This document shows, piece after piece, positions 36,151-45,600 of a stretch of 64,000 nt of DNA; within the stretch, counting starts at the first letter, position 1; each line of letters starts with the position of its first letter. A program made the position numbers and the translations under genes. Source of the DNA: Bacteroides sp. 214 (GTDB lineage Bacteria > Bacteroidota > Bacteroidia > Bacteroidales > Bacteroidaceae); assembly GCF_010501015.1 (NCBI RefSeq), contig NZ_QVML01000001.1, positions 123,845-187,844 of the forward strand, in the 5' to 3' direction. Below the pieces are notes generated by a model that worked only from the letters and a program-made list of their open reading frames with translations, searched no databases and was not told the origin of the DNA.

Positions 36151-37410
36151 TTAATTTCTTTTGCTTGTTACATCTTTCTCGTATTGTTGAATCTCCGTAA
36201 TGTAGTCTTCGCCTACAGCAATGTTGTTTTGCAAGCAGAAGTAATCCCAAACAGCGTTCCAAGGAAGCGATTTGGCTTCTTCAAGTAAAGCAAGACGTTC
36301 GAAATATTGTCCGTTTGCTTCGTAAGCTTTCAAAGTAGCAGTTGGTTCAAGCAATGCTTGCAAGAACGCTTTTTGTGTAGCGCGGATACCGATTACGTAT
36401 GCACCGATACGGTTGATAGAAGCATCGAAGTAGTCCAAACCAATATGCACACGGTCGAGTGCATTGGCACGAACGATTTCTTTTGCCAATTCGGTAGTGT
36501 CGTCATTCAAGATTGTTACGTGGTCAGAGTCCCAACGGATAGGACGGCTCACGTGCAACATGATTTCGGGAATGAACAACAGCATTGAAGAAATCTTATC
36601 AGCTACACTCTCGGTCAGGTGGAAGTGACCGGTATCAAGTGTTACAATCTTGTTATTCTTAGCACCGTAGCCTAGATAGAAATCGTGTGAACCTACCGTG
36701 TAGCTTTCCAAAGCGATACCGAATAATTTAGATTCCATACAATCTTTCATATTGTCGTACTTCGTAGCGAAGATCTCATCAAGTGATTTCTCAAGAATTT
36801 CGCGATACATCAAACGATTCACTGTTAGGTCTTTCATTCCGTCATGAACCCACAAGTTCATAATACATGGGTCGTTTTGGAACTTACCCATAGCCTCAGA
36901 TACGGCACGACAACGTTTTGTGTGTTCAATCCAGAAGTTACGAATACCTTTATCGGGGTTGGCTAATGTTAAATCACCACTCTTAGGGTGACCAAACGAA
37001 GTAGAGTTGAAATCTAATTTCAAGCCTGTTTCTTTAGCCCATTGCATCCAGCTTGCGAAGTGTTCGGGTTCTACTTGATCGCGGTCTACGGCTTTGCCAC
37101 CGAAGTCACCGTAGATTTCGTGTAGGTTTAAGCGGTGGTCTCCGGCAATAAGAGTCAATACTTTTTCAATGTCTTTGCGTAGTTCGTCAATGTTACGAGC
37201 TTTACCCGGGTAGTTACCTGTAGCTTGAATACCGCCACCACCAAGATTGTCGAGTTTCTCGAAACCGGTTACGTCATCAGCTTGCCAACAGTGGATAGAG
37301 ATGGAAACTTTTTTTAGTTTCTCTAGCGCTTCATCAACGTTTACGCCAAGTGCTTGATAACGTTCTTTGGCTACTTCATACGATTTTTCTACTAATGCAT
37401 TCTTTTTCAT
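36151..37410 (-). CDS. rhaA: L-rhamnose isomerase
   Basis: The 419-residue TIM-barrel metalloenzyme converts L-rhamnose to L-rhamnulose. Family segments are SISIHCWQADDVTGFE near the N-terminus, LHEIYGDFGGK, NLWVHDGMKD and the metal-site region TLDTGHFHLTESV. Length is typical. It is 17 bp downstream of rhaB and 4 bp upstream of the transporter gene, so the order is kinase, isomerase, permease, aldolase. Confidence 0.97.
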   Translation of the reverse strand: MKKNALVEKSYEVAKERYQALGVNVDEALEKLKKVSISIHCWQADDVTGFEKLDNLGGGGIQATGNYPGKARNIDELRKDIEKVLTLIAGDHRLNLHEIYGDFGGKAVDRDQVEPEHFASWMQWAKETGLKLDFNSTSFGHPKSGDLTLANPDKGIRNFWIEHTKRCRAVSEAMGKFQNDPCIMNLWVHDGMKDLTVNRLMYREILEKSLDEIFATKYDNMKDCMESKLFGIALESYTVGSHDFYLGYGAKNNKIVTLDTGHFHLTESVADKISSMLLFIPEIMLHVSRPIRWDSDHVTILNDDTTELAKEIVRANALDRVHIGLDYFDASINRIGAYVIGIRATQKAFLQALLEPTATLKAYEANGQYFERLALLEEAKSLPWNAVWDYFCLQNNIAVGEDYITEIQQYEKDVTSKRN

Positions 37411-37427
37411 GGTCTTGTTCTTATAAA

Positions 37428-38906
37428 TTATTTGTTAATAATGTTTTTGAATTGAGTATAGGCATCTGCCCATATGTTGCTATCTTTTGGTTCGAACACT
37501 TCAGGCGATACGCTGTTGCGAATAACGTCCCTTACTTCTTGTAGTGATTTTACTAACCCTAAACCCATTGCTTGAATCATGATGTTACCAATAGCTGTAG
37601 CTTCCGATGGACCAGCTACTACCGGGATGCCAATTGCGTTAGCGGTCATTTGGTTGAGTAGCTTGTTTTGAGAGCCACCACCAATTACATGAAGTTTCTT
37701 GATAGGGAAAGGTGCAACTTCTTGCAGGCTGTCGAGTACATGTTTGTATTTCAGTGCCAAACTGTCGAAGATACAGCGAATAACCTGTGCGTCTTCTTCC
37801 GGGACAGGTTGACCTGTCTTCTCGCAATAGGCAGCAATAGCTTTAAGCATACTTGGCGGATTGGCAAAGGAAGCATCATCCGGCTCTATCAATGAACGGA
37901 ATGGCTTGGCACCGTCCGACATGGCAACAATCTCAGGATAAGTATAACTCTTGCCTGCTTTTTCCCATTCTTTACGACACTGCTCTAATAGCCACATGCC
38001 GGTTATGTTTTTCAGGAAGCGGATAGTTCCGTCTACTCCACCTTCGTTGGTGAAGTTGAGGTCGAAGGTTTTATCGTTAATGATTGGTTCTTTGGTTTCA
38101 ATACCCATCAGCGACCAAGTGCCCGAACTAAGGTAAGCAAAGTTTTCATCTTCGGCCGGAACTGCTACTACTGCCGAAGCGGTGTCGTGTCCTGCTACTG
38201 CAATAACCGGAGTGGGCTTAATACCGCATTCGGTTGCTACGCTGCTCTGTACATTGCCAATAGTTTTGCCCGGCATAACAATTTCGGGGAAGAGTGCGGG
38301 AGAAAGGTTCATTACCTCCAAAAGCTTCGGTTCCATTTGTTTGTTATAAGCATTTACGATTTGCGAAGTAGACGCAATGGTGTATTCACAATATTGTTTG
38401 CCGGTTAGTAAATAGGACAATGCATCGGGTACAAACAGGATGTTTTTCGCAGCTTTTAAAGCTGAAGAGTTTTCTTTCTTAGCAGCGAAGAGTTGAAATA
38501 AACTGTTGAAGTTCATAAACTGAATTCCGGTAATATCATACACCTCTTTGCGCGAGAGCTGTTCAAAATAGGCTTCTTGTGCTCCTTCGGTGTAAGGATC
38601 GCGATAGGACCGGGGAAGTCCCAGCAATGATCCGTCTTCGGCTACATACACAAAGTCTACGCCCCATGTGTCGATGCCTATTGAATCAATCTCAATTCCT
38701 TTGGCGGCAATTGTCTTCAAGCCGTCTTTCAATGCTTCGAAAAGCGCATAAATGTTCCAGTAATATTTCCCTTGAACCTGAATGATGGTATTTGGAAAGC
38801 GGGTTAGCTCTTGAAGTTCCAGTTTGCCGTTTTCGAGTACGCCAAGTATGGAGCGACCGCTTGTAGCACCCAAGTCGAGTGCGAACAATAAGTTTCGTTG
38901 TTTCAT
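37428..38906 (-). CDS. rhaB: Rhamnulokinase
   Basis: The 492-residue FGGY-family kinase phosphorylates L-rhamnulose at O1 using ATP. The first ATP-binding segment is ALDLGATSGRS, followed by IGIDTWGVDFVY and AVAGHDTASAVVAVP. The C-terminal adenosine-binding turn is HVIGGGSQNKLLNQMTA. It is the first gene of the operon. A perfect -7 box TAAATTTG lies upstream at 38935-38942 (complement), without a -33 TTTG, as expected for an activator-dependent promoter under the divergent rhaR. Confidence 0.97.
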   Translation of the reverse strand: MKQRNLLFALDLGATSGRSILGVLENGKLELQELTRFPNTIIQVQGKYYWNIYALFEALKDGLKTIAAKGIEIDSIGIDTWGVDFVYVAEDGSLLGLPRSYRDPYTEGAQEAYFEQLSRKEVYDITGIQFMNFNSLFQLFAAKKENSSALKAAKNILFVPDALSYLLTGKQYCEYTIASTSQIVNAYNKQMEPKLLEVMNLSPALFPEIVMPGKTIGNVQSSVATECGIKPTPVIAVAGHDTASAVVAVPAEDENFAYLSSGTWSLMGIETKEPIINDKTFDLNFTNEGGVDGTIRFLKNITGMWLLEQCRKEWEKAGKSYTYPEIVAMSDGAKPFRSLIEPDDASFANPPSMLKAIAAYCEKTGQPVPEEDAQVIRCIFDSLALKYKHVLDSLQEVAPFPIKKLHVIGGGSQNKLLNQMTANAIGIPVVAGPSEATAIGNIMIQAMGLGLVKSLQEVRDVIRNSVSPEVFEPKDSNIWADAYTQFKNIINK

Positions 38907-38934
38907 GGTATATACGTATAAGTGTGTTTATCTG

Positions 38935-38942
38935 CAAATTTA
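38935..38942 (-). promoter_or_regulatory. rhaB operon -7 promoter box
   Basis: CAAATTTA on the plus strand reads TAAATTTG on the minus strand, 29 bp before the rhaB ATG. No TTTG is at the -33 distance; TTTGACTTG and TTTGAATTTTG further up (38970-38997) are possible RhaR sites. Confidence 0.6.
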
Positions 38943-39031
38943 GAGGGAGTGTGATTATTCTTACTGCTATATTTGACTTGTGTACTTTGAATTTTGTCAT
39001 ACTTCGTAGTTGCTTTTTACTCTGTAATTAC

Positions 39032-39039
39032 TATATTTG
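39032..39039 (+). promoter_or_regulatory. rhaR -7 promoter box
   Basis: TATATTTG matches TAnnTTTG exactly, 43 bp before the rhaR ATG. Confidence 0.55.
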
Positions 39040-39082
39040 GAGGTCGTTTAGAGTTTAAAACTTTACTTTTTGCTTTTGAAAA

Positions 39083-39979
39083 ATGAAATCTTCCGTACAT
39101 ATAAAATATCTCATTGTAAATGAAACTGATGCGCTTTGGGGACTCATCGTAAATTCGGTGGGTTATCAACGTGTGGAACCTGGAGATGTTTATCCGCCAC
39201 AGAATCATCCTACGCGTTATCTATTCAATGTGAAAAAGGGACGCGTACTCAATGAATATCAACTACTCTACATTACTCGCGGAAAAGGTACACTTATTTT
39301 CAGCGACCGCAAACGGATAGAGGTAAAGGAAGGGAATATGTTTCTACTCTTTCCCGGTGAATGGCACAGCTACAAACCCGACCCCGAAGTAGGGTGGGAT
39401 GAGTACTGGATTGGCTTCACCGGTATAAATATTGATGAACGGGTACGACACGGTTTCTTTTCTAAGCAGCGTCCTGTATTCAATATAGGCATGAATGATG
39501 AATTGGTAAAGCAATACAAACATGCTATTCAAACAGCCCGCGACCAAATGGCGGGCTATCAGCAGGTGCTTGCAGGTATCGTCAATTATTTGTTGGGCAA
39601 TGCTTATTCCATTGATAAATGTGCCTCTTTCGAGAACCGTGAATTAAGTAACCGTATCAATAAAGCGAAGGTTATTATCCGCGAATCTTTTCAACAAAGC
39701 ATCACTCCCGAGCAAATAGCAGGCGAGGTAAATATGAGCTATTCGTGGTTTCGTCGTTTGTTTAAAGAATACACAGGCTTCTCTCCTGCACAATACATTA
39801 TCGAATTGCGCATTCAGAAGAGCAAAGAGTTACTTACCAACACTGCATTGACAAACAAAGAAATTGCTTTTGAAGCAGGGTTTGATAATGCGGATTATTT
39901 CTGCACCGTGTTTAAGAAAAAGACGGGGCAAACCCCGAATGGATATCGGGGAATGATGCAGTGGGGAGGGGAGAGTTAA
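39083..39979 (+). CDS. rhaR: AraC-family transcriptional activator of rhamnose genes
   Basis: The 298-residue regulator has an N-terminal cupin-like ligand domain (YITRGKGTLIFSDRKRIEV, FLLFPGEWHSYKPDP) and a C-terminal double helix-turn-helix: TPEQIAGEVNMSYSWFRRLF and NKEIAFEAGFDNADYFCTVF with KKKTGQTPNGYR. It is divergent from rhaB, the same place as the L-rhamnose-responsive activator RhaR of Bacteroides thetaiotaomicron. Its stop overlaps by 4 bp the stop of the convergent GH115 gene. Confidence 0.9.
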   Translation: MKSSVHIKYLIVNETDALWGLIVNSVGYQRVEPGDVYPPQNHPTRYLFNVKKGRVLNEYQLLYITRGKGTLIFSDRKRIEVKEGNMFLLFPGEWHSYKPDPEVGWDEYWIGFTGINIDERVRHGFFSKQRPVFNIGMNDELVKQYKHAIQTARDQMAGYQQVLAGIVNYLLGNAYSIDKCASFENRELSNRINKAKVIIRESFQQSITPEQIAGEVNMSYSWFRRLFKEYTGFSPAQYIIELRIQKSKELLTNTALTNKEIAFEAGFDNADYFCTVFKKKTGQTPNGYRGMMQWGGES

Positions 39980-42330
39980 TCCCTGACCACTTTTACTTGG
40001 TCAATAATCACCCCTTCATCCAGTGCGGTAATGGTAATCGTTACTTTCTTTCCTGCGCTAATGTTATGCTTGGTGCTGCGAATAGCTTGATTTCTCAATG
40101 TATTCATCTTCCACTCTTCGCTACGCCCTACGGTTTGATACTCAACTATTTGTTCGGGTTCATTGTTTACCGTGATAGCATATCTTAGCTTATCTCCCTC
40201 AACAGGATGATTGGGTACTAAGGCAACTTCAACTTCAAGATTACCTGTTTGCGCGGAGGTGAATGTATAGGTTGTCTTTGCCCCCTTTGTCAGTGTAATA
40301 GCACTCCGGGTATATCCTAAGCCGTGTGTCACAGGCTTTTCTCCTTCAAACTTAGTATATTGATTTCCATTAAAGAGTGCCAATGGTTTTGTTTCCTCTA
40401 CCAATGGTGTTTCCGCTACGGTGTGAGGTACACGGTCGAACACAGGAAGTAAACGTGGCTTGTAATCCATTATATGATTCCATTTACCGTTGTTCAAACT
40501 ATTGTACTTTTCCGTAAGAGTTACAATTTGGTCGTAGGCGGCATCACTTTGTTGCCACTCTGCTAAGCCGTGTCGGGCTAATTGTCCGTAGAGATGCTTC
40601 TTGTTCATCTCGGCAGCACCGCGAACAGGATACTCAATAAGTTGGAACCACGCTTCCTGAAGCTCTTGCGGAATACCTGCCGACATAGCGATTACTTTAT
40701 CAGACATGGCATTATACTCGCTTAAACGTTGCTCAATGTATTCTTTGCTCCACGGCAAGTCACAAACAACTTTGAACGCAGGGTCTTTTTCTTCCGTGCG
40801 GGTGTTGCCCATGTACTCGGGTTTGCGAATATAAGCTAAGCGGTAGTATTCGTTCATTATAGGTAGTAGCTCTTTGGCTCTATTTGCGCCAAACTCCCGG
40901 GTTAGCCATGTAAGCAGGTGCTTGTCCAATCCTTTGGTGTTGTTTTCAATGGCGTTGATATTCCATGCCATGTCCATAAACAGCTCGATAAGATATTCCG
41001 CAGGTTTAATGTCGCCCACATTGAGAATCCACATATCTTTGGCTCCTTTATCGTATGCCATCTTCATTTGCGTGTACACTTGTGCCGGATGGTTTGTTGC
41101 CAACCACAAATAATCGTGCGGACGACCCCAGTAAGACGCGTGATAGTAAATACCGTTGCCTCCTTTGCGAGCTCGTTCGGTAGCATCGGGGAAGTGGCGA
41201 ATGTAACCATAGTTATCGTCGCACCATAACAGAGCCACGTCTTCGGGAACTTCTAATCCCATTTTATATACATCGAGTACCTCTTTGTAGGGAATGAATA
41301 CTTGCGAGACTTTTTCCACATTAGGGTTTATGTACTTGGCAATCATATCACGTTGGTCTTTGAGGATATTTATCAAAGCATCTTTTTGCTCTTGCAAAGT
41401 GTTGGCACCAAGCATTTTGCTATCGTGTACGCCACGAATGCCAAGGGTGTAAATATTATCCGAATTTACTAACTCAATAACGCGTTCTTCCCAGAATTTA
41501 AGAACATTTTCGCGGTTATTCACATAGTCGTAGGTTCCTTCGCCTGCTATTTTCCATTCGGCGTTGGTGTTGCGTACCATAGGCTCGCAGTGCGATGTAC
41601 CCACAAATATACCGTATTTATCGGCCATTTCTTTATTGCCGGGAGTAAGATAGAACGCTACCGAACACGCGTGCATGGCAGGCCAATAAGTATTAGAACG
41701 TAAACGGAGCAATAGTTCAAATATGCGCGCGTGTGTTTGTGCGCCAATCAACCCTTTTGTGTCCGAAGGGTCGTTCGTGAGATAACTCCACGGCATCAAT
41801 CCCCAGTCCTCATCATTAATAAAAATACCTCGACGCGCTACGGACGGGTATTGCAACATTCTAAAACCGTCTTTGATTGTAAACGATTCTTTTTTAGCAA
41901 TAGGAGCATCTGCCCACCATTCCCACGGAGATACACCCCACATGCGCGAAAGCTCCAACATACCGTAGGCTGTGCCACGTTTATCGTTTCCAATTATGAT
42001 GATTTTATCCTTCTGGCTTAAGATAAGGAACCCTTCTTCATGTTGTTTTAGCTCCTGAATATCTTTGTCGGATACCAGTTGTTCGGCTTTACTGTTAAGT
42101 CCGAGAGTACCTATGTAGATTTTTCCTTCATCATTACCGGTTGTTAATTGTGCGCTGAAAACACTCTTGTAATCCCGTTGAAGAATTTCGAGCGCGGTCT
42201 GCACCACTTGTTCTTCGTTAGGATTGATAACAACGGTTAGCTCTTGACCCGCTTGAAAGGTGGGGGTCGAACAAGAATAGAAGGGGAGAAGGATACCCAA
42301 AAAGAGGGCAGAGAGAAGTGATTTTTTCAT
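39976..42330 (-). CDS. Glycoside hydrolase family 115 (alpha-glucuronidase-like) lipoprotein
   Basis: The 784-residue precursor has a lipoprotein signal (LLPFYSCS). The N-terminal carbohydrate-hydrolase-accessory-type domain ends around GTAYGMLELSRMWGVSPWEWWAD; the catalytic barrel follows with SVARRGIFINDEDWGLMPW and VLDVYKMGLEVPEDVALLWCDDNYGYIRHF, GH115 hallmarks. GH115 enzymes remove (4-O-methyl-)glucuronic acid side groups. In this RG-degrading setting the target may be glucuronate on RG-I, arabinogalactan or RG-II rather than xylan. It lies 51 bp after the GH2 gene in one operon. Confidence 0.88.
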   Translation of the reverse strand: MKKSLLSALFLGILLPFYSCSTPTFQAGQELTVVINPNEEQVVQTALEILQRDYKSVFSAQLTTGNDEGKIYIGTLGLNSKAEQLVSDKDIQELKQHEEGFLILSQKDKIIIIGNDKRGTAYGMLELSRMWGVSPWEWWADAPIAKKESFTIKDGFRMLQYPSVARRGIFINDEDWGLMPWSYLTNDPSDTKGLIGAQTHARIFELLLRLRSNTYWPAMHACSVAFYLTPGNKEMADKYGIFVGTSHCEPMVRNTNAEWKIAGEGTYDYVNNRENVLKFWEERVIELVNSDNIYTLGIRGVHDSKMLGANTLQEQKDALINILKDQRDMIAKYINPNVEKVSQVFIPYKEVLDVYKMGLEVPEDVALLWCDDNYGYIRHFPDATERARKGGNGIYYHASYWGRPHDYLWLATNHPAQVYTQMKMAYDKGAKDMWILNVGDIKPAEYLIELFMDMAWNINAIENNTKGLDKHLLTWLTREFGANRAKELLPIMNEYYRLAYIRKPEYMGNTRTEEKDPAFKVVCDLPWSKEYIEQRLSEYNAMSDKVIAMSAGIPQELQEAWFQLIEYPVRGAAEMNKKHLYGQLARHGLAEWQQSDAAYDQIVTLTEKYNSLNNGKWNHIMDYKPRLLPVFDRVPHTVAETPLVEETKPLALFNGNQYTKFEGEKPVTHGLGYTRSAITLTKGAKTTYTFTSAQTGNLEVEVALVPNHPVEGDKLRYAITVNNEPEQIVEYQTVGRSEEWKMNTLRNQAIRSTKHNISAGKKVTITITALDEGVIIDQVKVVRD

Positions 42331-42381
42331 GATATTGGTGTTTTTATTATTTATTCTGTATTGTATGGACTGTTTGAATCA

Positions 42382-44796
42382 TTAATGTGTACTAAGCGTT
42401 ACCTTTGTTTCTTTCATCCCTTCTGCTGCTGCTCTAACCTCAATTGTTCCTGTTTCTTTTCCAGCGCGAATAATCGCCATGGCTCTTCCTTTGAACAGCA
42501 TAGGTCTTGATGAACCAAAACTTTCCATATCGGTAGGAGAGGCATTGCCCGATGCGATAATCGTTCCGTTACCATTGCACTCTATTTCTATCTTGCGGTC
42601 GGTATTCAGTAATACATTTCCTTGTTCATCTATTAGTTCGATGAGTACGTAAGAGAGGTCTTGCCCATCAGCTTTTAGCTGGCTCTTGTCGGGCGTGAGA
42701 CGTAAGGCTGCTGGTTTACCCTGTGTTTGGAGTACAGTCGAAGCTCCCTCGATATTATTATTCACTTCTACTGCTCTTAAAATACCCGGTTGATAGGGCA
42801 CGCGGAATGAAGCGGTGTAGAGTGTGTCGATAGTTTGTTCGCCAACTAATGTGTTGTTAAGGTAGAGTCTTACTCCTGCAGCGCGTGTATATACATTTAC
42901 CTTTAGTGTGTCATTCTCAAATTCGGGGAATGTCCATGAGAGTGACTCTTCGCGCCATCCCCAGAAACTAACTTTCTTTATCTTTCCGGCGGGGACAGGA
43001 GTTTCTACTGCCATACTGATTGCTCGTTCGCGCCACAAAACATCTCGATAATAGGATTGTGGTTTCTTGATACCGATTAAATCAATATCTCCACACCAAC
43101 CGTTGAACCATGGCCACTCCATGAACTGATGTACATTTTCTTGCGGGTCAACTTCAAAGGAATTGCCCAAGCCGGATTCGCCAAGATAGTCCATAGCTGT
43201 CCAGATGAAGTCGCCGATAACGTAAGGAAGTCGTTCTACTTTATCCCAATTTCCAGCGGCTTCGGTAGCTACGCTTTCGCTGCTGTACATAATGCGTTCA
43301 GGAAATCGAACGTGTTTCTCTTCAAAGAACCGCCACATGTAGTTGTAACCTGCTATGTCGAGATGATAGAACGCGTTATCCAGCGGAATCATTGCTGTAC
43401 GGTCTTTGTTCCAATATTTGTTGACTCCCGCGGTTATGGGGCGGGTATTGTCGAATTGCAGAATTTCGTTTTTGAGATAGAGTGCTGTTGCCTTTCCTCT
43501 TTCGGAAATTCGTTCGCGAATCTCGTTTCCAATACTCCACATAATAACCGATGGTCGATTGCGGTCTCTTAATACTAAGTTCTGAAGATCTTTAGCACTC
43601 CATTCGTCAAAGTATAGATGATAGTCGGCATCGTTTTTCTTGCTACGCCATTGGTCGAACGCTTCGTCTATAACCAACATTCCTAAGCGGTCGCACGCGT
43701 TCATGAAACTCTCCGACATAGGGTTGTGTGAACCTCTCACGGCATTGTAGCCATTTTGTTTCAGTAGTTGTATTTTGCGTTCTTCGGCACGGTCGAAGGA
43801 AGCGGAACCCAATAGCCCGTTGTCATGATGTACGCATCCGCCTTTCAGTAACGTTGGTACACCATTGAGTTCAAAACCTTTTTCTACTGAGTATTGAATG
43901 GTTCGAATTCCAAAAGGTAATACGTACTCATCTTCTTTTATATTGTTGTTCCATAAGCTGATTTTTACTTCGTAAAGATGAGGTGCGTCGGTATTCCACA
44001 ACAACGGTTTCTGTACTTGTATCTCAAAAGGTACAATCACTTTGCTTCCTTTGGCTACACTGGTTTGTGAGCTACTTTGCGCGACTATCTCTCCTTTGGG
44101 CGAAATGAAAGTTACGTTTACCGTGTAGTCTTTCTCTTTTTTGTCACTATTGACCACTGTAGTAGATAATGAGATATCCGCCTGTTGGTTTTGTACACTT
44201 GCTGTATGGATAAATGTTCCCCAATCTTCAAGATAGGAAGATGCTGTACGAATGAGCCATACGTGACGATAAATACCCGAGCCTGTGTACCAACGAGAGT
44301 TTTTACCTTCGTTGAGTACGCGTACAGCTATCGTGTTTTCTTTTCCCGCGCGATTACAATAAGGAGTAATGTCTACTCGAAAAGTGGTATAACCATATAC
44401 GTTACGATATACTTTCTGTCCGTTTACCCATATCTCGGACTGATTGTAGATGCCTTCAAAATAAAGTTCATGACGTTTGTTCGCGTCTTCTTTGGGGATA
44501 ACGAATGACTTGCGGTACCAGCCTTCGCCACCTACGGTGTTTCCGGTGGCAAATCCGCCTGCGCTCTCTTTGCTGAAAGGACCTACCACCTTCCCGGGTT
44601 CCTGATTGGGTAGATGTTCTATACCCCAATCGTGTGGAAGATCAATGATTCGCCATGAAGCATCGTTAAAGGTAGGTTGCTCAGCTTGTTGGATTCCAAG
44701 TTGGAAGCGCCAATCATTGTCGAATAACACTTTCCGTTGTGAGAAGGCTTGTGATGTAAACAGGACTACAAGTAGTAGGGTTGTAACTATACGCAT
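42382..44796 (-). CDS. Glycoside hydrolase family 2 exo-enzyme (beta-galactosidase/glucuronidase type)
   Basis: From the ATG at 44796 (804 residues) the protein has a clear signal peptide (LLLVVLFTSQAFS); the frame's first ATG (44859) lies upstream of the predicted transcription start and is rejected. The order is jelly-roll (DNDWRFQLGIQQ..., LPHDWGIEH), Ig-like and TIM barrel. The acid/base Glu is in MWSIGNE (~422), and the probable nucleophile Glu is in MYSSESVATEA. C-terminal Ig-like domains follow. Many RG-region GH2s are beta-galactosidases, but substrate cannot be fixed. It heads the GH2-GH115 operon with the shared operator at 44814-44908. Confidence 0.88.
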   Translation of the reverse strand: MRIVTTLLLVVLFTSQAFSQRKVLFDNDWRFQLGIQQAEQPTFNDASWRIIDLPHDWGIEHLPNQEPGKVVGPFSKESAGGFATGNTVGGEGWYRKSFVIPKEDANKRHELYFEGIYNQSEIWVNGQKVYRNVYGYTTFRVDITPYCNRAGKENTIAVRVLNEGKNSRWYTGSGIYRHVWLIRTASSYLEDWGTFIHTASVQNQQADISLSTTVVNSDKKEKDYTVNVTFISPKGEIVAQSSSQTSVAKGSKVIVPFEIQVQKPLLWNTDAPHLYEVKISLWNNNIKEDEYVLPFGIRTIQYSVEKGFELNGVPTLLKGGCVHHDNGLLGSASFDRAEERKIQLLKQNGYNAVRGSHNPMSESFMNACDRLGMLVIDEAFDQWRSKKNDADYHLYFDEWSAKDLQNLVLRDRNRPSVIMWSIGNEIRERISERGKATALYLKNEILQFDNTRPITAGVNKYWNKDRTAMIPLDNAFYHLDIAGYNYMWRFFEEKHVRFPERIMYSSESVATEAAGNWDKVERLPYVIGDFIWTAMDYLGESGLGNSFEVDPQENVHQFMEWPWFNGWCGDIDLIGIKKPQSYYRDVLWRERAISMAVETPVPAGKIKKVSFWGWREESLSWTFPEFENDTLKVNVYTRAAGVRLYLNNTLVGEQTIDTLYTASFRVPYQPGILRAVEVNNNIEGASTVLQTQGKPAALRLTPDKSQLKADGQDLSYVLIELIDEQGNVLLNTDRKIEIECNGNGTIIASGNASPTDMESFGSSRPMLFKGRAMAIIRAGKETGTIEVRAAAEGMKETKVTLSTH

Positions 44797-44813
44797 GATT
44801 TTTATTTTTTCTG

Positions 44814-44908
44814 CTAATTTAGAGGTTTCTATAGTTTCGGATGCTATAAAGTTGTACACAAAACATAGACAATTGTGGTTTTCTACACAATGAGTGCAAA
44901 TATTACAC
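44814..44908 (-). promoter_or_regulatory. Conserved operator/promoter block, copy 1 (GH2 operon)
   Basis: A 73-bp block (44836-44908) matches 53440-53511 at most positions, including AAAGTTGTACACAAAACATA and GTGCAAATATTACAC. Two direct repeats, TACACAAAA (44855) and TACACAATG (44884), are 29 bp apart. Fifteen bp downstream (minus strand) is a -7-like box TAAATTAG (complement of 44814-44821). The layout suits an activator with an AraC-type DNA-binding domain, such as a hybrid two-component regulator. Confidence 0.75.
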
Positions 44909-45189
44909 TTAATCAGTTTGTTCTTGAAAAATAATAATATGCGTTGTCTTGTAACTGAAGATGTCGTAACCGATTGTTGCTTATTGGTTGATTTGATGAT
45001 TATTTTTATCGTTTTCGTTTCTTTTGAATGGATGCGTTTCTGTCAATAAGATAGCAGGAAGCAGTAGCATGAGCTATAAAACGCCTGCTTTGCTTTCTTT
45101 TGTCGTTTTGGGTCTTTGAGATTAATCTTATGCAAACAGAGCAAATGTGCCCTACAAGGCTTCTGGGAGGGATAGCTTTGAACAAAAAG

Positions 45190-45374
45190 TGCTTATGGTT
45201 CAAGCCTCTTCTGCTTATGGCTCAAGCTCCTTCTGCTTATGGTTCACGACTCATTTGCCATAGGCTTGAGAGGCAAATGCTACTGGCTTAGCGGGAAAAG
45301 TGGACTTTGCTTTGAATAAAAGCAGACTTTGCTTTGTGTGTGTTTGAACTGCGTTTCGATTAAAAAAGCAGTTC
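45190..45374 (+). repeat. 22-bp-phased array D
   Basis: CTTATGG starts at 45192, 45214 and 45236, then the inverted-type CCATAGG at 45258 and CTACTGG at 45280, all at 22-bp steps. GACTTTGCTTTG follows with ACTTTGC at 45304 and 45326 (22 bp). Then GAACTGC at 45346 and its exact reverse complement GCAGTTC at 45368, again 22 bp apart. No reading frame or gene is visible in 44910-45600 apart from this array, the 93-bp repeat and the terminator. Confidence 0.85.
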
Positions 45375-45449
45375 AAAAAAACATGCTTCACAAAGCCTAT
45401 AAGGGCGTTTCCTGCAAAAGCAGAGTCTTGAACTGTCTGTTTGGGCGGG

Positions 45450-45542
45450 TTTCTTTAACTCGTTTTCCTTCGATTTTTTTGAGGCAAAGGGTAGTTTCCC
45501 TTAAATTATCGCAAGCAAATGGCGTTTAGCAAAATGATAGTT
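45450..45542 (+). repeat. 93-bp dispersed repeat, left copy
   Basis: By eye it matches the reverse complement of 53623-53715 with about 9 mismatches, beginning TTTCTTTAACTCGTTTTCCT and ending in GATAGTT. Together with the right copy it brackets the five-gene RG operon as inverted repeats. Confidence 0.85.
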
Positions 45543-45548
45543 AAAACA

Positions 45549-45580
45549 AAAAGCCAACGCTGGTAGGTGTTGGCTTTTTT
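45549..45580. terminator. Terminator of the five-gene RG operon
   Basis: AAAGCCAAC pairs with GTTGGCTTT around a 10-nt loop. T-runs are present in both directions; on the minus strand it ends the operon 20 bp after the last stop. Confidence 0.88.
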
Positions 45581-45600
45581 GAAGTATTTAATATCAAACC

